DNA of 64,000 nt. Source: CAIWHR01 sp963741355 (GTDB taxonomy: Bacteria; Pseudomonadota; Gammaproteobacteria; Burkholderiales; Casimicrobiaceae). The notes beneath the pieces are model-generated. The model was not told where the DNA came from and did not search any database. It was given only the letters and a program-made list of their open reading frames with translations. Shown here one piece after another: positions 9,700 through 18,447 of the stretch (within the stretch, counting starts at the first letter, position 1; each line of letters opens with the position of its first letter). The stretch is taken from positions 62,001 through 126,000 of the forward strand of contig CAVUIG010000015.1 in assembly GCA_963741355.1 (NCBI GenBank). The letters run 5' to 3'. The position numbers and the translations under genes were made by a program.

Positions 9700-10191
9700 A
9701 TGCGGATGCGGCTGCGCGGCTTCACGATGATGGAACTGCTGGCCGTCGTGGCCGTCATCGCCATCCTGGCCACGCTTTCCCTGCCTACGTATCTCGATCG
9801 TATCGTCCGCGACCAGATCAAGGGCGATCTGCCGTTGGCCGACATTGCCAAGAAGCCGATCGCTGCCTCCTGGTTGTCGGTGCAGAGCTTTCCGGCAGAC
9901 AACGCAGCCGCCGGCCTGCCCCCGGCGGACAAGATCGTCGGCAATTACGTGAGCGCGGTCGCGGTAGAGAACGGCGCGATTCACATCGCGTTTGGCAATC
10001 GCGCGAACCATGCCATCGCCGGAAAGATCCTCAGCCTTCGTCCGGCGGTTGTGGAGGACGCGCCGGTCGTCCCTATCGCGTGGGTCTGCGGTTACGCTGA
10101 GGCGCCCGACAAGATGACGGTCCACGGCCGGAATCTCACCGACGTTCCGGAGTTGCTCCTCCCGGTCGAGTGCCGCGCGTTCAAGCGGTAA
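9700..10191 (+). CDS. Type IV pilin-like protein
   Basis: 163 aa. The N-terminus MRMRLRG/FTMMELLAVVAV has a short basic leader, Gly before the cut, Phe+1 and Glu+5: the class III signal for prepilin peptidase and N-methylation. The hydrophobic helix continues to about residue 30. Near the C-terminus, Cys pairs VCGYAE and VECRAF resemble the disulfide loop of type IVa pilins, and the sequence has the NLTDVPELLLPVEC layout of PilA-type subunits. No other pilus gene is nearby, so it is an orphan major or minor pilin to be assembled by machinery elsewhere. An ATG-rich stretch precedes it; the start shown keeps the leader short. Confidence 0.85.
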   Translation: MRMRLRGFTMMELLAVVAVIAILATLSLPTYLDRIVRDQIKGDLPLADIAKKPIAASWLSVQSFPADNAAAGLPPADKIVGNYVSAVAVENGAIHIAFGNRANHAIAGKILSLRPAVVEDAPVVPIAWVCGYAEAPDKMTVHGRNLTDVPELLLPVECRAFKR

Positions 10192-10245
10192 CGGCTTCGG
10201 GTGATCGCCAGGTCGCAGCGCGCCAAAGACGAATGGGACGGGCCG

Positions 10246-10791
10246 CTAGCTCTTTCGGTTCGCCGCGGCGATTTCGGAAACGACTTCCGGGCCGAATCCC
10301 GCCTCGGCAAGGATTGCTCCGATGAAATCCGTCTTTCCGTCGACGTAGCTGTCGATGTCGTCGCGGAATTGAAGAGCGAGGCGCTGCTTGAGCGCGCCGT
10401 AGGCGAGCGCATCGTCCGAATGGCTCCGCAGCCAGTCACGCAGCGCGAGGTGATTCGCCAGCGCCGCAGAATCCTCTGCGCACACGTATAGGCGATGGTC
10501 CGGGAGTCCCGCGGGCGCATGGAACGCCTCGCGGCCGGTGATGCCAAGATCCCCGCGATGCCGATAGCCGATAACGGCCAGTCGTTCGATGGTGGCGGGA
10601 ATATCGTCGCGCGATGCGACCACCACCGTCATGTCGATGACCGGCTTGGCGGCGAGGCCGGGGACCGATGTGCTGCCGACGTGCTCGATCGCCAAGGCGA
10701 TCTCGCGCACGGCTTCCGCGATGCGCGAACGAAGCGCCTCGAAGCGGGCGGGCCACGCGGGGTCATAGTCGACGACGATGACGTGAGGCAT
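10246..10791 (-). CDS. GrpB-family protein
   Basis: 181 aa from an ATG at 10791; the frame is open further upstream but only as shadow of the preceding gene. VVDYDPAWPARFEALRSRI and AIEHVGSTSVPGLAAKPVID are the hallmark GrpB (UPF0157) sequences, a branch of the nucleotidyltransferase superfamily. GSTSVPG and the downstream Asp correspond to the nucleotide-binding GS and catalytic Asp positions. HRLYVC and LRDWLRSHSDDALAYGALK complete the fold. The substrate is unknown. It starts 11 bp after the stop of a small membrane-protein gene and is probably co-transcribed with it. Confidence 0.87.
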   Translation of the reverse strand: MPHVIVVDYDPAWPARFEALRSRIAEAVREIALAIEHVGSTSVPGLAAKPVIDMTVVVASRDDIPATIERLAVIGYRHRGDLGITGREAFHAPAGLPDHRLYVCAEDSAALANHLALRDWLRSHSDDALAYGALKQRLALQFRDDIDSYVDGKTDFIGAILAEAGFGPEVVSEIAAANRKS

Positions 10792-10802
10792 CGCCGAGAT
10801 GC

Positions 10803-11078
10803 TCAGTCCGGCAATTTCGAGGCGCCACGCACGCGCACCGAATTCCACACGGCCACGAGCGACGCGACGAACAGGACCGGATAGATCAGGAGCAGGTCGA
10901 CGCGAATGTTGCATTCGCCGGAGCAGAGGATCCGCGCATGCATCAGGTATTCGTAGGCTCCATAGAGCAGCCACAGTGCGGCGACGATCATCGCGCTCGT
11001 CGCCCGGCGCCAGCGCCACACGACGAGAAACGCGCCGCCGACGACGAACGCGATCCAGGGAAATGCGATGGTCAGCAT
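10803..11078 (-). CDS. Small membrane protein of unknown function
   Basis: 91 aa with three hydrophobic helices: IAFPWIAFVVGGAFLVVW, ATSAMIVAALWLLYGAYEYL and DLLLIYPVLFVASLVAVWNS. Two Cys sit in the loop LCSGECNIRVD, which may be extracytoplasmic and disulfide-bonded. It precedes the GrpB gene by 11 bp. I do not recognise a named family; the sequence is intact and composition is protein-like. Confidence 0.75.
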   Translation of the reverse strand: MLTIAFPWIAFVVGGAFLVVWRWRRATSAMIVAALWLLYGAYEYLMHARILCSGECNIRVDLLLIYPVLFVASLVAVWNSVRVRGASKLPD

Positions 11079-11136
11079 TGCGCGTTCGATTCGGCGCGCT
11101 CGGACGCCGCGTCGTTACCCGCGGGCTGCGACGACG

Positions 11137-11989
11137 TCAGGGCAGGGGAATCCATTCCGTCTCGCCCGGCACCGTGCCCATTCGCTGCGCCGACCAGTCG
11201 CGCTTCGCCTGCTCGATGCGCTCGGCGCGCGACGACACGAAGTTCCACACCATATGGCGACGAGCCCCGATCGGCGCGCCGCCGATGATCACGAAGCGCG
11301 CGCCCGCGGGCGCTTCGATCCGCACCGTCGCGCCTTCCTCGAGCACGGCCATCGTGGACAGCGAGGGAAGCGCCGCCGACGCGCAGTTCTCCTTCCGCCG
11401 GAAAGATCGCGCGCTCGGCGGCAATCGGACCGAGATCGAGCGACGCACCCGCCTGCGCGTCGACGTCGACGTAGAGCGTGTCGGCAAACGTCGCGACCGG
11501 CGATTCGGCGCCGAAGGCGCGGCCGATCAGCACGCGCGCGTCGATGCCTGGCAGCCGCACCTGCGGCAGTCTCGCCCCCGGATAATGAGCGAACACCGGG
11601 TCGGTTTCTTCGTGCGTCTCCGGCAACGCCGCCCAGAGTTGCAGCCCATGAAGCCGATGGCGGATGGGACGCAGGTCGTCGGGCGCGCGCTCCGAGTGCA
11701 CGATGCCGCGGCCGGCCGTCATCCAGTTGATCGCGCCGGGCTCGATGCGCTGCACGCTGCCGAGGCTGTCGCGGTGGACCATCGCACCCTCGAACAGGTA
11801 GGTGACGGTGGCGAGCCCGATGTGCGGGTGCGGCCGGACGTCGTGATTGGCACCAGGCTCCACGTCGACCGGACCGAAATGATCGAAGAACAGGAATGGC
11901 CCGATGCCCTGACGGCTCGAGGACGGGAGCACCCGGCGCACGATGAATCCACCGCCGAGGTCGTGCAATTTTCCGCTGATCGTGTTCAC
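11137..11989 (-). CDS. Pirin-like cupin protein (frameshifted)
   Basis: Pirin is a two-cupin-domain protein; some bacterial members are quercetin dioxygenases or bind metabolic enzymes. The N-terminal cupin is clear: RRVLPSSSRQGIGPFLFFDH, RPHPHIGLATVTYLFEG and INWMTAGRGIVHSERAP contain the metal-binding His/His/Glu set. The second domain starts normally (YVDVDAQAGASLDLGPIAAE), then one extra base near 11350 shifts the frame; after it the sequence resumes as MAVLEEGATVRIEAPAGARF and ends at VPGETEWIPLP with a stop at 11137. The restored length of about 283 aa is normal. Probably a consensus error. Confidence 0.82.
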
Positions 11990-12029
11990 GGAATGCAGAG
12001 AACCGGCGGCGACGCGCTCGAGATCTCGG

Positions 12030-12419
12030 TCAAGTCGCGGGCTGGACGAGATTGATGAGGTTGCCGCATGTGTCCTCGAACAGGACTGCGGTGATCGGTC
12101 CCATCGCCTTCGGCTCGCCGCGGAACCTCACGCCGCGCTCCTTGAGGCGCTTGTGCTCGGCGCGGATGTCGTTCGTGATGAAGGCAGTGGCCGGGATGCC
12201 GGCGTCGAACAACTCCTTCTGGAAGGTGCGTGCGGGCGCGAAGGCGCTCGGCTCCAATACCAGCTCGACCCCTTCCGCGCCTTCCGGCGACACCACAGTG
12301 ACCCACCGGAATTCGCCCATCGGGATGTCGGTCTTCTTCACGAAGCCAAGAACGGTGGTGTAGTAGTGAAGCGCATAGTCCTGATTGTCGACCATGACGC
12401 TGGCCAATCTGATCTGCAT
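12030..12419 (-). CDS. VOC/glyoxalase-fold protein
   Basis: 129 aa. Two betaalphabetabetabeta modules of the vicinal oxygen chelate fold: VMVDNQDYALHYYTTVLGF in the first and AFITNDIRAEHKRLKERGV then VLFEDTCGNLINLVQ in the second. A metal ligand is likely the Glu in ELVLEPSAF and the Asp/Glu of FEDTCGN. Members of this subgroup are often annotated bleomycin-resistance-like or lyase-like; the substrate is unknown. The start at 12419 is supported by AGAGG six bases upstream. Confidence 0.85.
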   Translation of the reverse strand: MQIRLASVMVDNQDYALHYYTTVLGFVKKTDIPMGEFRWVTVVSPEGAEGVELVLEPSAFAPARTFQKELFDAGIPATAFITNDIRAEHKRLKERGVRFRGEPKAMGPITAVLFEDTCGNLINLVQPAT

Positions 12420-12534
12420 TCGAGCCTCTGGCTGATCCAGCAATTAGTGGCGCGGCGGCGGGCCGTGACGGGTGCCGTGCCGACGCCAACGCGATCGGTC
12501 CGGCCGCTGCGCCTCGAGTGATGCGTGTCCGACG

Positions 12535-12828
12535 CTACGGCAGCTTGCCGAGAATCCCGTTCATTTCCTCGCGATTGAATGCGCGTAGCGTCTGCGTGCG
12601 TATGTTGCCTGCCGCGCCCACCGCGAGCGAAAACGCGGTCGCGGTCTTGTCGTCGGGAGCCTCGATGATGGCCACGAGGTCGTAATGCCCCAGCGTCCAG
12701 TAGACGTGCGTCATGTCGACGCCCAGCTTCTTCGCCGCTTCCTTGACCGCTTCGGCGCGTTTGGGGCTGTCCTTGACAGTGCGAATGCCCTGATCGGTGA
12801 AGCTGGAGAGCGCGATATAGGTTGCCAT
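12535..12828 (-). CDS. GYD domain protein
   Basis: 97 aa. YIALSSFTDQGIRTVKDSPK at the start and YWTLGHYDLVAIIEAPDDKT in the middle are diagnostic of the GYD family, ferredoxin-like dimeric alpha/beta-barrel proteins. The name derives from the GYD triplet, here GHYD. No biochemical role is established. A weak GGAGG-like site precedes the ATG at 12828. It is a separate small gene downstream of the VOC gene on the same strand. Confidence 0.87.
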   Translation of the reverse strand: MATYIALSSFTDQGIRTVKDSPKRAEAVKEAAKKLGVDMTHVYWTLGHYDLVAIIEAPDDKTATAFSLAVGAAGNIRTQTLRAFNREEMNGILGKLP

Positions 12829-12952
12829 GGTGATCCTCCCTCGAGTGGTTTAGTCTTGTGCTGCAAGACTGTCGGTGGCAGAGCAGCGCCGCCGGTCCGA
12901 CATTGTAAAGTTTAGCGGGAAATTTTGCGCGCTTCGGCTGCTTTGGTTGGGA

Positions 12953-13162
12953 TCATCGGTCGCGATGATCCGCGGGTGGCGAGTCATCACCGGCGTTGGC
13001 CCTTCGGCATTGCTCCAACAGGAACTCCTCATCGGTCGGCGACAGATCGAAGCGCCGGCTTGCCTCGTCGATGAGCTCGGGCGTCCAGTGACCCTGCTCG
13101 GCGAGCCACGCGACCGCGCGCCGCAGGGATTCGTGTTCGGGCAGCAGCGTCCTGTTTGGCAT
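12953..13162 (-). CDS. Small conserved protein of unknown function
   Basis: 69 aa: ESLRRAVAWLAEQGHWTPEL, IDEASRRFDLSPTDEEFLLE, then a charged tail. It is helical and acidic with no Cys motif or signal peptide. It starts 4 bp after the stop of the larger unknown gene at 13167, so the two are almost certainly co-expressed. From memory this pairing recurs in proteobacteria, but no function is known to me. Confidence 0.65.
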   Translation of the reverse strand: MPNRTLLPEHESLRRAVAWLAEQGHWTPELIDEASRRFDLSPTDEEFLLEQCRRANAGDDSPPADHRDR

Positions 13163-13166
13163 CGGC

Positions 13167-13722
13167 TCAGACGATGCGGCTGTCGTACGCCCAGTGCAGC
13201 AGCGCCTGCCGCTGCCGCTTCCGGCAGGTCACGTCGCCGGTGGCGCAATGGGCGCGGATCTGCGCGATGTGCCGCGTCATCGCCTTCCAGCGTCTTGATC
13301 TGGCGCGCGTCGTCGTCGCCGCGGCGGCCCATGTAAGTACCGGCAGTACCACTGGAACCAGCCGCGCGGATCGTCGGGGTGGATCCAGCCCTTGCGGCGC
13401 CACTCGGACAGCGGCTGCGACGCGTTGACACCGAAGAGATTCAACTCGGGCGCGTGGCGTTCGCGGATCGAGCTTGGCGCGCTCGAACCACTCGGCGGGA
13501 AATTCGTCGGCGCAGTCGGTCATGTACTTGCCGCCGAAGACGCCGAGCAGCAGCATTTCGCGCGGCGTCAGCTGCGGCCGGAAATCGGGATGGAAGTTGC
13601 GGCCCATCGGCTCGGTCGAGCACATAGACGTAACCCTGCTGCATGCGGTCGTTGACCTCGACCGTGCGGGGCCTGGGCGGCGTCACTGGATGCGGTGACG
13701 ACGGAGGGGCGTCAGGGGGCAT
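13167..13722 (-). CDS. Conserved protein of unknown function (frameshifted)
   Basis: Restored from pieces in different frames. The N-terminus (TVEVNDRMQQGYVYV) shifts near 13625 into CSTEPMGRNFHPDFRPQLTP, EMLLLGVFGGKYMTDCADEF and PAEWFERAKLDP. A middle part (GWIHPDDPRGWFQWY type sequence near 13370-13420) is in another frame, and the C-terminus RHIAQIRAHCATGDVTCRKR, QRQALLHWAYDSRIV returns to frame. At least three indels lie between 13260 and 13625. The WIHPDDPRGWFQWYCRY core is shared by a widespread family lacking a known function; the Trp/Tyr/Cys-rich core might bind DNA or metal. Its start at 13722 overlaps the GNAT stop. Confidence 0.6.
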
Positions 13723-14308
13723 CGGCTCGGTCACGCGGCACCCGCGCAAGGTAGTCGGCAGACGTGCCGCCGGCGAGCGGCTTCGCCATCACCCGAACCG
13801 CGTTCGTCCTTGCGCCCATCGGGACCTGTGCGTTCGCGCATCTCGACATAGGCGCGGCGCTCCCAGAATCGTTCGGCGCGCACGTTTCCGCGCACGACGC
13901 CGAGGCGCAGCCACTGCGCGCCCGACGCGCCCATCCACGCCTCGAGACGGTCGTAGAGCAGGACGGCCGCGCCGCTGCCGTGCAGCCGGGTGGCGACGAT
14001 GAACAGGCCGAGGTGCCAGACACCGGTCGCGAGGAGATCCGACACCACGTTGGCCATCCCGACCGTCGCGTCGCGCTCGTCGACGAAGCCGAGGATCCAT
14101 TTCCTCGTGTACGGCCAGCCGGCAGGCAGTGTGCCATGTAGCTCCTCATCGGCTTCGTGCGGCGTCGGCGGCTCGCCGGTGATCGTCAGGAAATATTCGG
14201 GATTGTCCTCGAAGAACTGCTGCAGTTGCGGAATGTCGCCGGACCGAGCTCGACCGCGCGAAACGGGTCGGCGCGGAAGAGTTCGACGCGGGTTGGGGTC
14301 GCGGTCAT
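13712..14308 (-). CDS. GNAT-family N-acetyltransferase (frameshifted)
   Basis: Starts MTATPTRVELFRADPFRAVE at 14308. A lost base near 14245 moves the frame to SGDIPQLQQFFEDNPEYFLT. The core has KWILGFVDERDATVGMANVV, WHLGLFIVATRLHGSGAAVL (the acetyl-CoA pyrophosphate-binding R/Q-x-x-G-x-G/A region, here RLHGSGAA) and WLRLGVVRGNVRAERFWERR, the conserved N-x-x-A-x-x-F-W helix of GNATs. Another shift near 13840 leads into VPMGARTNAVRVMAKPLAGG and the stop at 13712. The substrate is unknown, possibly a small molecule or protein N-terminus. Confidence 0.75.
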
Positions 14309-14388
14309 GCGCGGAGGTGTGCGTCGCGTCGGTTAGCTGCGGGTTGCGATCGATCGCACGCAGCTGCGTCGCGCGGCACGATGCATTG

Positions 14389-15541
14389 TTACGCCGTGCC
14401 GCAACCGACGCCGCAGGCGCAGAGCGCGTCGATCTCGGCCGGGGCGAAGCCCCAGTCGGCGAGTGCGTTCTTGCCCGCAGCGCCGCGCTCCGGCGGCGCG
14501 TTGCGAATTTCCGAGGGCGTGCGCGAAAAGCGCGGCGCGGGCGCAGGCTGCACGACATCACCGACCGTGACGTGCGCGTGGCGCGCCACATTGTGCGGAT
14601 GGCCGCGGGCTTCGTCGAATTCCAGCACCGGTGCGAAGCACGCGTCGGAGCCGTCGAAGATCCGGCACCATTCGTCGCGCGACTTGGCCGTAAGCACCTG
14701 CGTGAAGCGAGCACGCAGCACCGGCCAGCCGTTCCGGTCGTTCTGTGCGGGCAGGTCGTCGTGGGTGAGCCCGAGGCGGGAAAGGAGCTCGGCGTAGAAT
14801 TTCGGCTCGATGGCGCCGATCGCGACGAACTTGCCGTCCGCGGTCGCGTAGGTGTCGTACCACGGCGCGCCGGAATCGAGAATGTTGGACCCGCGCTCGG
14901 CAGCCCACTGCTTCCCCGCGCGGAGCCCCCAGAACATGGTCGTCGAGGAGCGACGCGCCCTCGACCATCGCGGCATCGACCACCTGCCCTTCGCCGGAGC
15001 GCTGCGCCTCGAGCAGGGCGGCCAGCACGCCGCACGCGAGCAGCATCCCGCCACCGCCGAAGTCGCCGACGAGGTTGAGCGGCGGTACCGGCCGGCCCTT
15101 CGCGTGGCCGATCGCGTGCAGCGCGCCGGACAGCGCGATGTAATCGATGTCGTGACCGGCGCGCGGCGCGAGCGGGCCGTCCTGCCCCCAGCCGGTCATG
15201 CGTCCGATGACGAGTTTTGGATTGCGCGCGAGCAGGACGTTGGGCGTCAATCCGAGTCGCTCCAGCACGCCGGGACGAAAGCCCTCGATCAGGGCGTCGG
15301 CGCGCCCGACGAGCTCGAGCAGCGCGGCGACGCCGTCCGTCGTCTTGAGATCGAGCGTGATCGAGCGCCGGCCGCGCAGCATCACGTCGAAGCGGCGTGG
15401 CAGCGCGAGGCCAAGCTGAGGATCCGCCGGGCGATCGACGAGGAGCACGTCGGCGCCCATGTCGGCCAGCATCATCCCGCAGAACGGCACCGGGCCGATC
15501 GACTCGAGCTCCAGCACCTTGAATCCCGATAGAGGTCCCAT
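14389..15541 (-). CDS. Alpha-methylacyl-CoA racemase (CaiB/BaiF family, frameshifted)
   Basis: A family III CoA-transferase fold protein. MGPLSGFKVLELESIGPVPF opens the gene; MTGWGQDGPLAPRAGHDIDY carries the His and NLVGDFGGGGM the Asp corresponding to the racemase catalytic pair, which favours alpha-methylacyl-CoA racemase (branched-chain acyl-CoA epimerisation) over CoA transfer. One extra base near 14935 interrupts it after GASLLDDHVLG; the other frame continues WAAERGSNILDSGAPWYDTY, GKFVAIGAIEPKFYAELL and stops at 14389. Restored length of about 383 aa is normal. It may work with the acyl-CoA dehydrogenase and etfBA further right. Confidence 0.83.
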
Positions 15542-15668
15542 CCGGCGATTTTACCGCCGACGCCGACGGTTTCCGGCCGCTGATGGGGTGGACGAACGCG
15601 GCCCCCGCGCAGGAGGGCGGGGCCCGAATGGCGACGCCGCGGCGCGCGGCGAGTGCGGCCGGTGCGAA

Positions 15669-16082
15669 TCAGCGTGGCGGCGTCCCGCCGGCCGCCGCCT
15701 GCTTCGCAACCTCCATTTCGCTGCGCAGCTTCGTATCGCTGGGCGATTTTCGGAGCGCGGCCTCGAATGCAGCCACGGCCTCGGGGTAGCGCCGCATTTC
15801 CACGTAGCTCCGCGCGAGCAGGGTCCAGTCGTCCGCGCTGCCGTCTCGCTGCTGCAATCGCTTCGCGAGCCGATCCGCGGCTTCCTCCATCGACAGCGAC
15901 GCCTTGCCGGGAATCGGATTGGCCGGCGCTGCGGCAGGTGCTGTGCTCGTTGGCATCGCGGGAATCGCGGGTGTGCCGCCTCCACGCGAGCCGAGTTGCA
16001 TGTAGAGGAGCGCGCCGCTGACCGCGATCGCCAGCACGGCGATCGCGCCGACCAAGATGGAAGTCTTCCTGTCGAGGGCCAT
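15669..16082 (-). CDS. Membrane-anchored TPR protein
   Basis: 137 aa. TSILVGAIAVLAIAVSGALL near the N-terminus is a single transmembrane or uncleaved signal helix; a Pro/Ala/Thr linker follows, then a TPR-like pair (DDWTLLARSYVEMRRYPEAV, AAFEAALRKSPSDTKLRSEM) expected in the periplasm. This resembles the C-terminal half of CcmI/CycH/NrfG, which hold apocytochrome c during haem attachment. It starts 19 bp after the stop of the beta-barrel gene and is last in the cytochrome operon, so a chaperone role for the multihaem proteins or the barrel is an attractive inference. It is also close in style to general TPR scaffolds. Confidence 0.72.
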   Translation of the reverse strand: MALDRKTSILVGAIAVLAIAVSGALLYMQLGSRGGGTPAIPAMPTSTAPAAAPANPIPGKASLSMEEAADRLAKRLQQRDGSADDWTLLARSYVEMRRYPEAVAAFEAALRKSPSDTKLRSEMEVAKQAAAGGTPPR

Positions 16083-16101
16083 GTCGATTTGCGGGGCGGG
16101 G

Positions 16102-18324
16102 TTAGAAGTCCCAGCGCCAGCCGATGTAGTAGAAATACCGCTGGATCGTGTCGTCGATGAGGCTGCTCACCGTGCTGGTTCGCTCGAGGTTGAACTGACC
16201 CTCGATCGCGAGCCGGTTGACGATGCGGTACGACGCGCGCAGTCCGGGCGAGAGCCGCGTCAGCCGTCCGCCCCGGTCATCGGTCTGATGATACCAGCCA
16301 AACAGCGGCTCGAGCGTGAAGTTGGGCAGTGGCACGAACCGGTAGTCGATGCCTGCGTTCTGCGCGCGCAGCCGGTTGCCGGTCAGGTATCCGCCGTTGA
16401 CGACGAGGATGTCCTGCATCTTCGCGAGGCCGCTGCCGATCGCCTGTGCCGTGAACGTCCACACGCTCCCGGTCGCGGGCGTGCCGGGCTGGCCCTGGAA
16501 TGGCGGCGTACCGCTGAGCGACGACCAGCGCACGTCGAGGCCGAGCTGCCACTGCCCGGACACCTGCTGCGTGACGCCGAGCAGCGTCTGCTTGCTGATC
16601 GGCGTGAAGGCCTTCGCCTGATCGCGCACGGCGTCGACACCCTGCTGCGCGATCAGCGTCGACAGCGAGACGCCGGGGTAGGCGATCAGCGCATTGGTGA
16701 GCTGCAGCGTCGGCGCGCGGCGGTAATCGAGCAGCAGGTTCAGAGACGTCAGCGTCGGGAATTGCCACGTTCCCTGCACCATCCCGATGTTCACGGCGCG
16801 AAACAGCGGGTCGTAGTCGAGCATCGAATAGACGTTGCGCTCGCTGTCGAAGTAGCGGAGCTCGCCGCCGATGCCGAGCCGGTCGGTCTCGCCGGAAGCG
16901 ACCTGCCGGATCGCAAAGGCGCTGCCGCCAAAGCGATCGCCCATCTTGTCGGCGTCCACACTCGCCCCATAGAACGTCGACGTCGTGTTGAACGGATCGT
17001 CGACCGGCTGACCGACCACCGCGTTGAGGCGAAACCCGGGCGCGAATCCCCAGCTTCCCACGGCGCCGTCGAAGAGCCCTAGCACGCCGCCGCTGGTCGC
17101 CGATTGCCGTCCGATGCGCGCCATCAGCTGACCGGGCAGATAGCGCGTCTCGCCATAGAGCGCGTTCAACCAGTTCCTGTTGCTGCCGCCGGCGAGAAAG
17201 TTCGCGACGTACTGGTCGCGGACCACGAGCCTGCTGTCCCAGTCGCCGGAGAGGTAGCGTGCCGTGAGATCGAGGTTGTTGACGAGCTGCGACTGATCGG
17301 TGCCGGAGATCTTGGCGGTCTCGAGCGTCGTCGCATCGGTGGCGGGCGTTACCACCGTGCGCGTCGTCGTGATCTGCGATTGCCCGCCGTAGTAGTACTG
17401 CGACACGCTGCCCCAGTAGCTCAGCGCCGGCTGCGCAATCGGCGCCTCCGACGGCATCGGGCCGCCGACGGGGATCGACGGCGTGGCGAGCGCATTGAGG
17501 TGCTCGCGCACGCGTGCGGCACCCGGGCCGTCGGGATAGAGCTTCAGGTAGAGCTGATATTCGACCAGGGCCTTGGTGAATTCGCCGTTGCGCTCGCGGG
17601 CGACGCCGACGAGCTCCTGCGCCTCCTGCGAATACACATTCGGCGGCAGGTTGAGCGCGCGGTTGAACGCCTGCACCGCCTTGGTGTTGTCGCCGGCGAC
17701 GAGCGCAGCGCGACCTTCGGCGACATCGATTGCAGCCTGCTTTTCGAATTCGCTTGCAGGGGCCGTCGAGACTGTTGGTGGCGGCAGCGCAAACGGCCGG
17801 GCCGCAGCGGACGGGGTGGCCGGAGGCGCTGCCGCGAACGGTGGGACGGCAGAGGGTGCGGCGGCGGCAGGCTTCGCCGCGCGCAGCTTTTCCAGCTGAT
17901 CCGGCGTCAGCGCGACATAGACCAGGATCGAATGATTGCCTTCCGGCTGCACGCGAAAATTCACCGACGACTCGAACAGCACGTCGATGTAGCGCTGCAC
18001 CCCGGGGCGCTGCGCCGGGTAGACGACACGGAACGGCGGCAGCAGCCGATTGGGCTGCGCGCGCCGCTCCTCTTCTACGAGGCCGGCCGACGTGTCGTCG
18101 GCCGCGGTGATCTGGAAGTACACGCGGACCGCCGTGCCATGATTGGCCGGGACGTGGCGCAGGTACTGGATCAGTGCCGCGAACTGGATGCGGATTACCG
18201 CGTCGTTGCCTTCGACGTGCACGTCGACGGTGTCGATGATCTGCGCCTGAGCCGCAACCGCCGCAACGTACAGCGCGAGCGCCAGCGCAAGTTGCAGGAG
18301 CCTTGAGATTCGAATCGAGGTCAT
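16102..18324 (-). CDS. Outer-membrane beta-barrel with TPRs, porin of the cytochrome conduit
   Basis: 740 aa, intact. MTSIRISRLLQLALALALYV with AAVAAQA is a signal peptide. Residues about 28-155 are beta-rich and AMIN-like (VDVHVEGNDAVIRIQF, NHSILVYVALTPDQL); a Pro/Ala linker follows; residues about 190-285 hold TPR-like repeats (AIDVAEGRAALVAGDNTKAV, FTKALVEYQLYLKLYPDGPG). From about 300 there are alternating amphipathic strands (YWGSVSQYYYGGQSQ, WDSRLVVRDQYVANF, ILVVNGGYLTGNRL), ending RYFYYIGWRWDF with the C-terminal Phe that the Bam machinery recognises. It lies just downstream of two multihaem cytochrome genes, so I infer the porin that sheathes the haem chain through the outer membrane. 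It is not like MtrB by motif. Sugar or TPR-dependent secretion is the alternative. Confidence 0.75.
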   Translation of the reverse strand: MTSIRISRLLQLALALALYVAAVAAQAQIIDTVDVHVEGNDAVIRIQFAALIQYLRHVPANHGTAVRVYFQITAADDTSAGLVEEERRAQPNRLLPPFRVVYPAQRPGVQRYIDVLFESSVNFRVQPEGNHSILVYVALTPDQLEKLRAAKPAAAAPSAVPPFAAAPPATPSAAARPFALPPPTVSTAPASEFEKQAAIDVAEGRAALVAGDNTKAVQAFNRALNLPPNVYSQEAQELVGVARERNGEFTKALVEYQLYLKLYPDGPGAARVREHLNALATPSIPVGGPMPSEAPIAQPALSYWGSVSQYYYGGQSQITTTRTVVTPATDATTLETAKISGTDQSQLVNNLDLTARYLSGDWDSRLVVRDQYVANFLAGGSNRNWLNALYGETRYLPGQLMARIGRQSATSGGVLGLFDGAVGSWGFAPGFRLNAVVGQPVDDPFNTTSTFYGASVDADKMGDRFGGSAFAIRQVASGETDRLGIGGELRYFDSERNVYSMLDYDPLFRAVNIGMVQGTWQFPTLTSLNLLLDYRRAPTLQLTNALIAYPGVSLSTLIAQQGVDAVRDQAKAFTPISKQTLLGVTQQVSGQWQLGLDVRWSSLSGTPPFQGQPGTPATGSVWTFTAQAIGSGLAKMQDILVVNGGYLTGNRLRAQNAGIDYRFVPLPNFTLEPLFGWYHQTDDRGGRLTRLSPGLRASYRIVNRLAIEGQFNLERTSTVSSLIDDTIQRYFYYIGWRWDF

Positions 18325-18447
18325 GCTGAGTCGTCAGGTCGGCTTGCGGCTTACCGCGCGAGCGTGCCGTTTGTGGAAGGTCCGAGTTGTCGTCGCGAGC
18401 GGCGTGTTTCGGTCACGGCAGAGCGCGTCGCGGCCAGCGGCATGCAT

